Shown here piece after piece: positions 5,228 to 5,470 of a DNA stretch of 5,470 nucleotides. Each line of letters starts with the position of its first letter. The stretch's first letter is position 1. This DNA comes from Mesorhizobium sp. (GTDB lineage Bacteria; Pseudomonadota; Alphaproteobacteria; Rhizobiales; Rhizobiaceae), in the NCBI GenBank assembly GCA_030698645.1, contig JAUYMV010000600.1, positions 1 to 5,470 of the forward strand. Direction: 5' to 3'. A model generated the notes under the pieces. That model was not told the origin of the DNA. It did no database searches and worked only from the letters and a program-made list of their open reading frames with translations. The translations under genes were made by a program, and so were the position numbers.

Positions 5228-5470
5228 ATGTCGATCACCAAGGAAACCGTCCTCGAAAAGCTGGCCACCATCAAGGGGCCGGACTTCGAGGGCGACATCG
5301 TCTCGCTGGGTCTCGTCTCCGACATCTTCATCGCCGATTCCAAGGTCTTCTTCTCGATCACCGTGCCGGCCGCCCGCGCCCAGGAACTGGAGCCGCTCCG
5401 CGCAGCCGCCGAGCGCGCCGTCAAGGCGCTGCCGGGCGTCGCCGGCGCCATCGTCGCGCTGACGGCGGAG
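5228..5470 (+). CDS. mrp: Iron-sulfur cluster carrier protein Mrp/ApbC, N-terminal part (3'-truncated)
   Basis: The frame runs from ATG 5228 through the last base of the window without a stop, giving 81 codons. The sequence (MSITKETVLEKLATIKGPDFEGDIVSLGLVSDIF..., then VKALPGVAGAIVALTAE) is the N-terminal MIP18/DUF59 domain that precedes the P-loop NTPase domain in bacterial Mrp/ApbC proteins. The characteristic D-I-V-S-L-G-L-V stretch is at residues 23-30 and the FFSITVP strand at 41-47. Members bind and transfer Fe-S clusters in the cytoplasm to apoproteins. The ATPase domain with its deviant Walker A motif lies beyond the window, so the call rests on the N-terminal domain alone. GGAAG (5214-5218) lies 9 nt before the start. 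A stand-alone DUF59 protein (SufT-like) is less likely given the rhizobial Mrp-like sequence. Confidence 0.85.
   Translation, partial: MSITKETVLEKLATIKGPDFEGDIVSLGLVSDIFIADSKVFFSITVPAARAQELEPLRAAAERAVKALPGVAGAIVALTAE

Overview
The window is high-GC DNA (coding parts around 65-72% by spot counts). It looks like an alphaproteobacterium of the Rhizobiales/Hyphomicrobiales, and a Mesorhizobium/Phyllobacteriaceae-type genome is the best guess. Three things point there: the N-terminus of an Mrp/ApbC protein that reads like rhizobial homologues; GC-rich intergenic palindromic repeats of the RIME kind (Rhizobium-specific intergenic mosaic elements); and the transporter/deaminase gene pairing. No 16S rRNA or other firm taxonomic marker is present.

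Positions 1-3662 (+ strand) carry the end of a nucleobase/nucleoside uptake and salvage operon. It contains a 5'-truncated ABC permease (1-993), a second ABC permease (1247-2188) and a CodA-type cytosine deaminase (2379-3662). The two permeases are the paired membrane subunits of a BMP/NupOPQ-type importer. Its ATPase and substrate-binding lipoprotein would be expected upstream, outside the window. The deaminase probably acts on the imported base. It keeps every CodA metal and catalytic residue but has Cys instead of the substrate-discriminating Asp314, so 5-methylcytosine or another modified pyrimidine is a realistic substrate. Both intergenic gaps of this operon are filled by long RIME-like palindromic repeats (1008-1180 and 2199-2322).

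Positions 3663-4500 form an AT-richer island (about 40-47% GC in sampled lines). It holds one minus-strand gene of unknown function (3781-4335, possibly to 4386). Two near-identical palindromes with GTTGAAACAGAAT arms (3745-3775 and 4468-4497) bracket it almost exactly. The gene has its own promoter-like sequence and ribosome binding site, and it runs convergent to the deaminase. It is probably an acquired single-gene cassette.

Positions 4631-5071 (+) encode a small Ala/Arg-rich protein of unknown function, behind a strong ribosome binding site. At 5228 the iron-sulfur cluster carrier gene mrp/apbC begins; only its N-terminal MIP18/DUF59 domain (81 codons) lies inside the window. No tRNA, rRNA, CRISPR array or transposase gene was seen.
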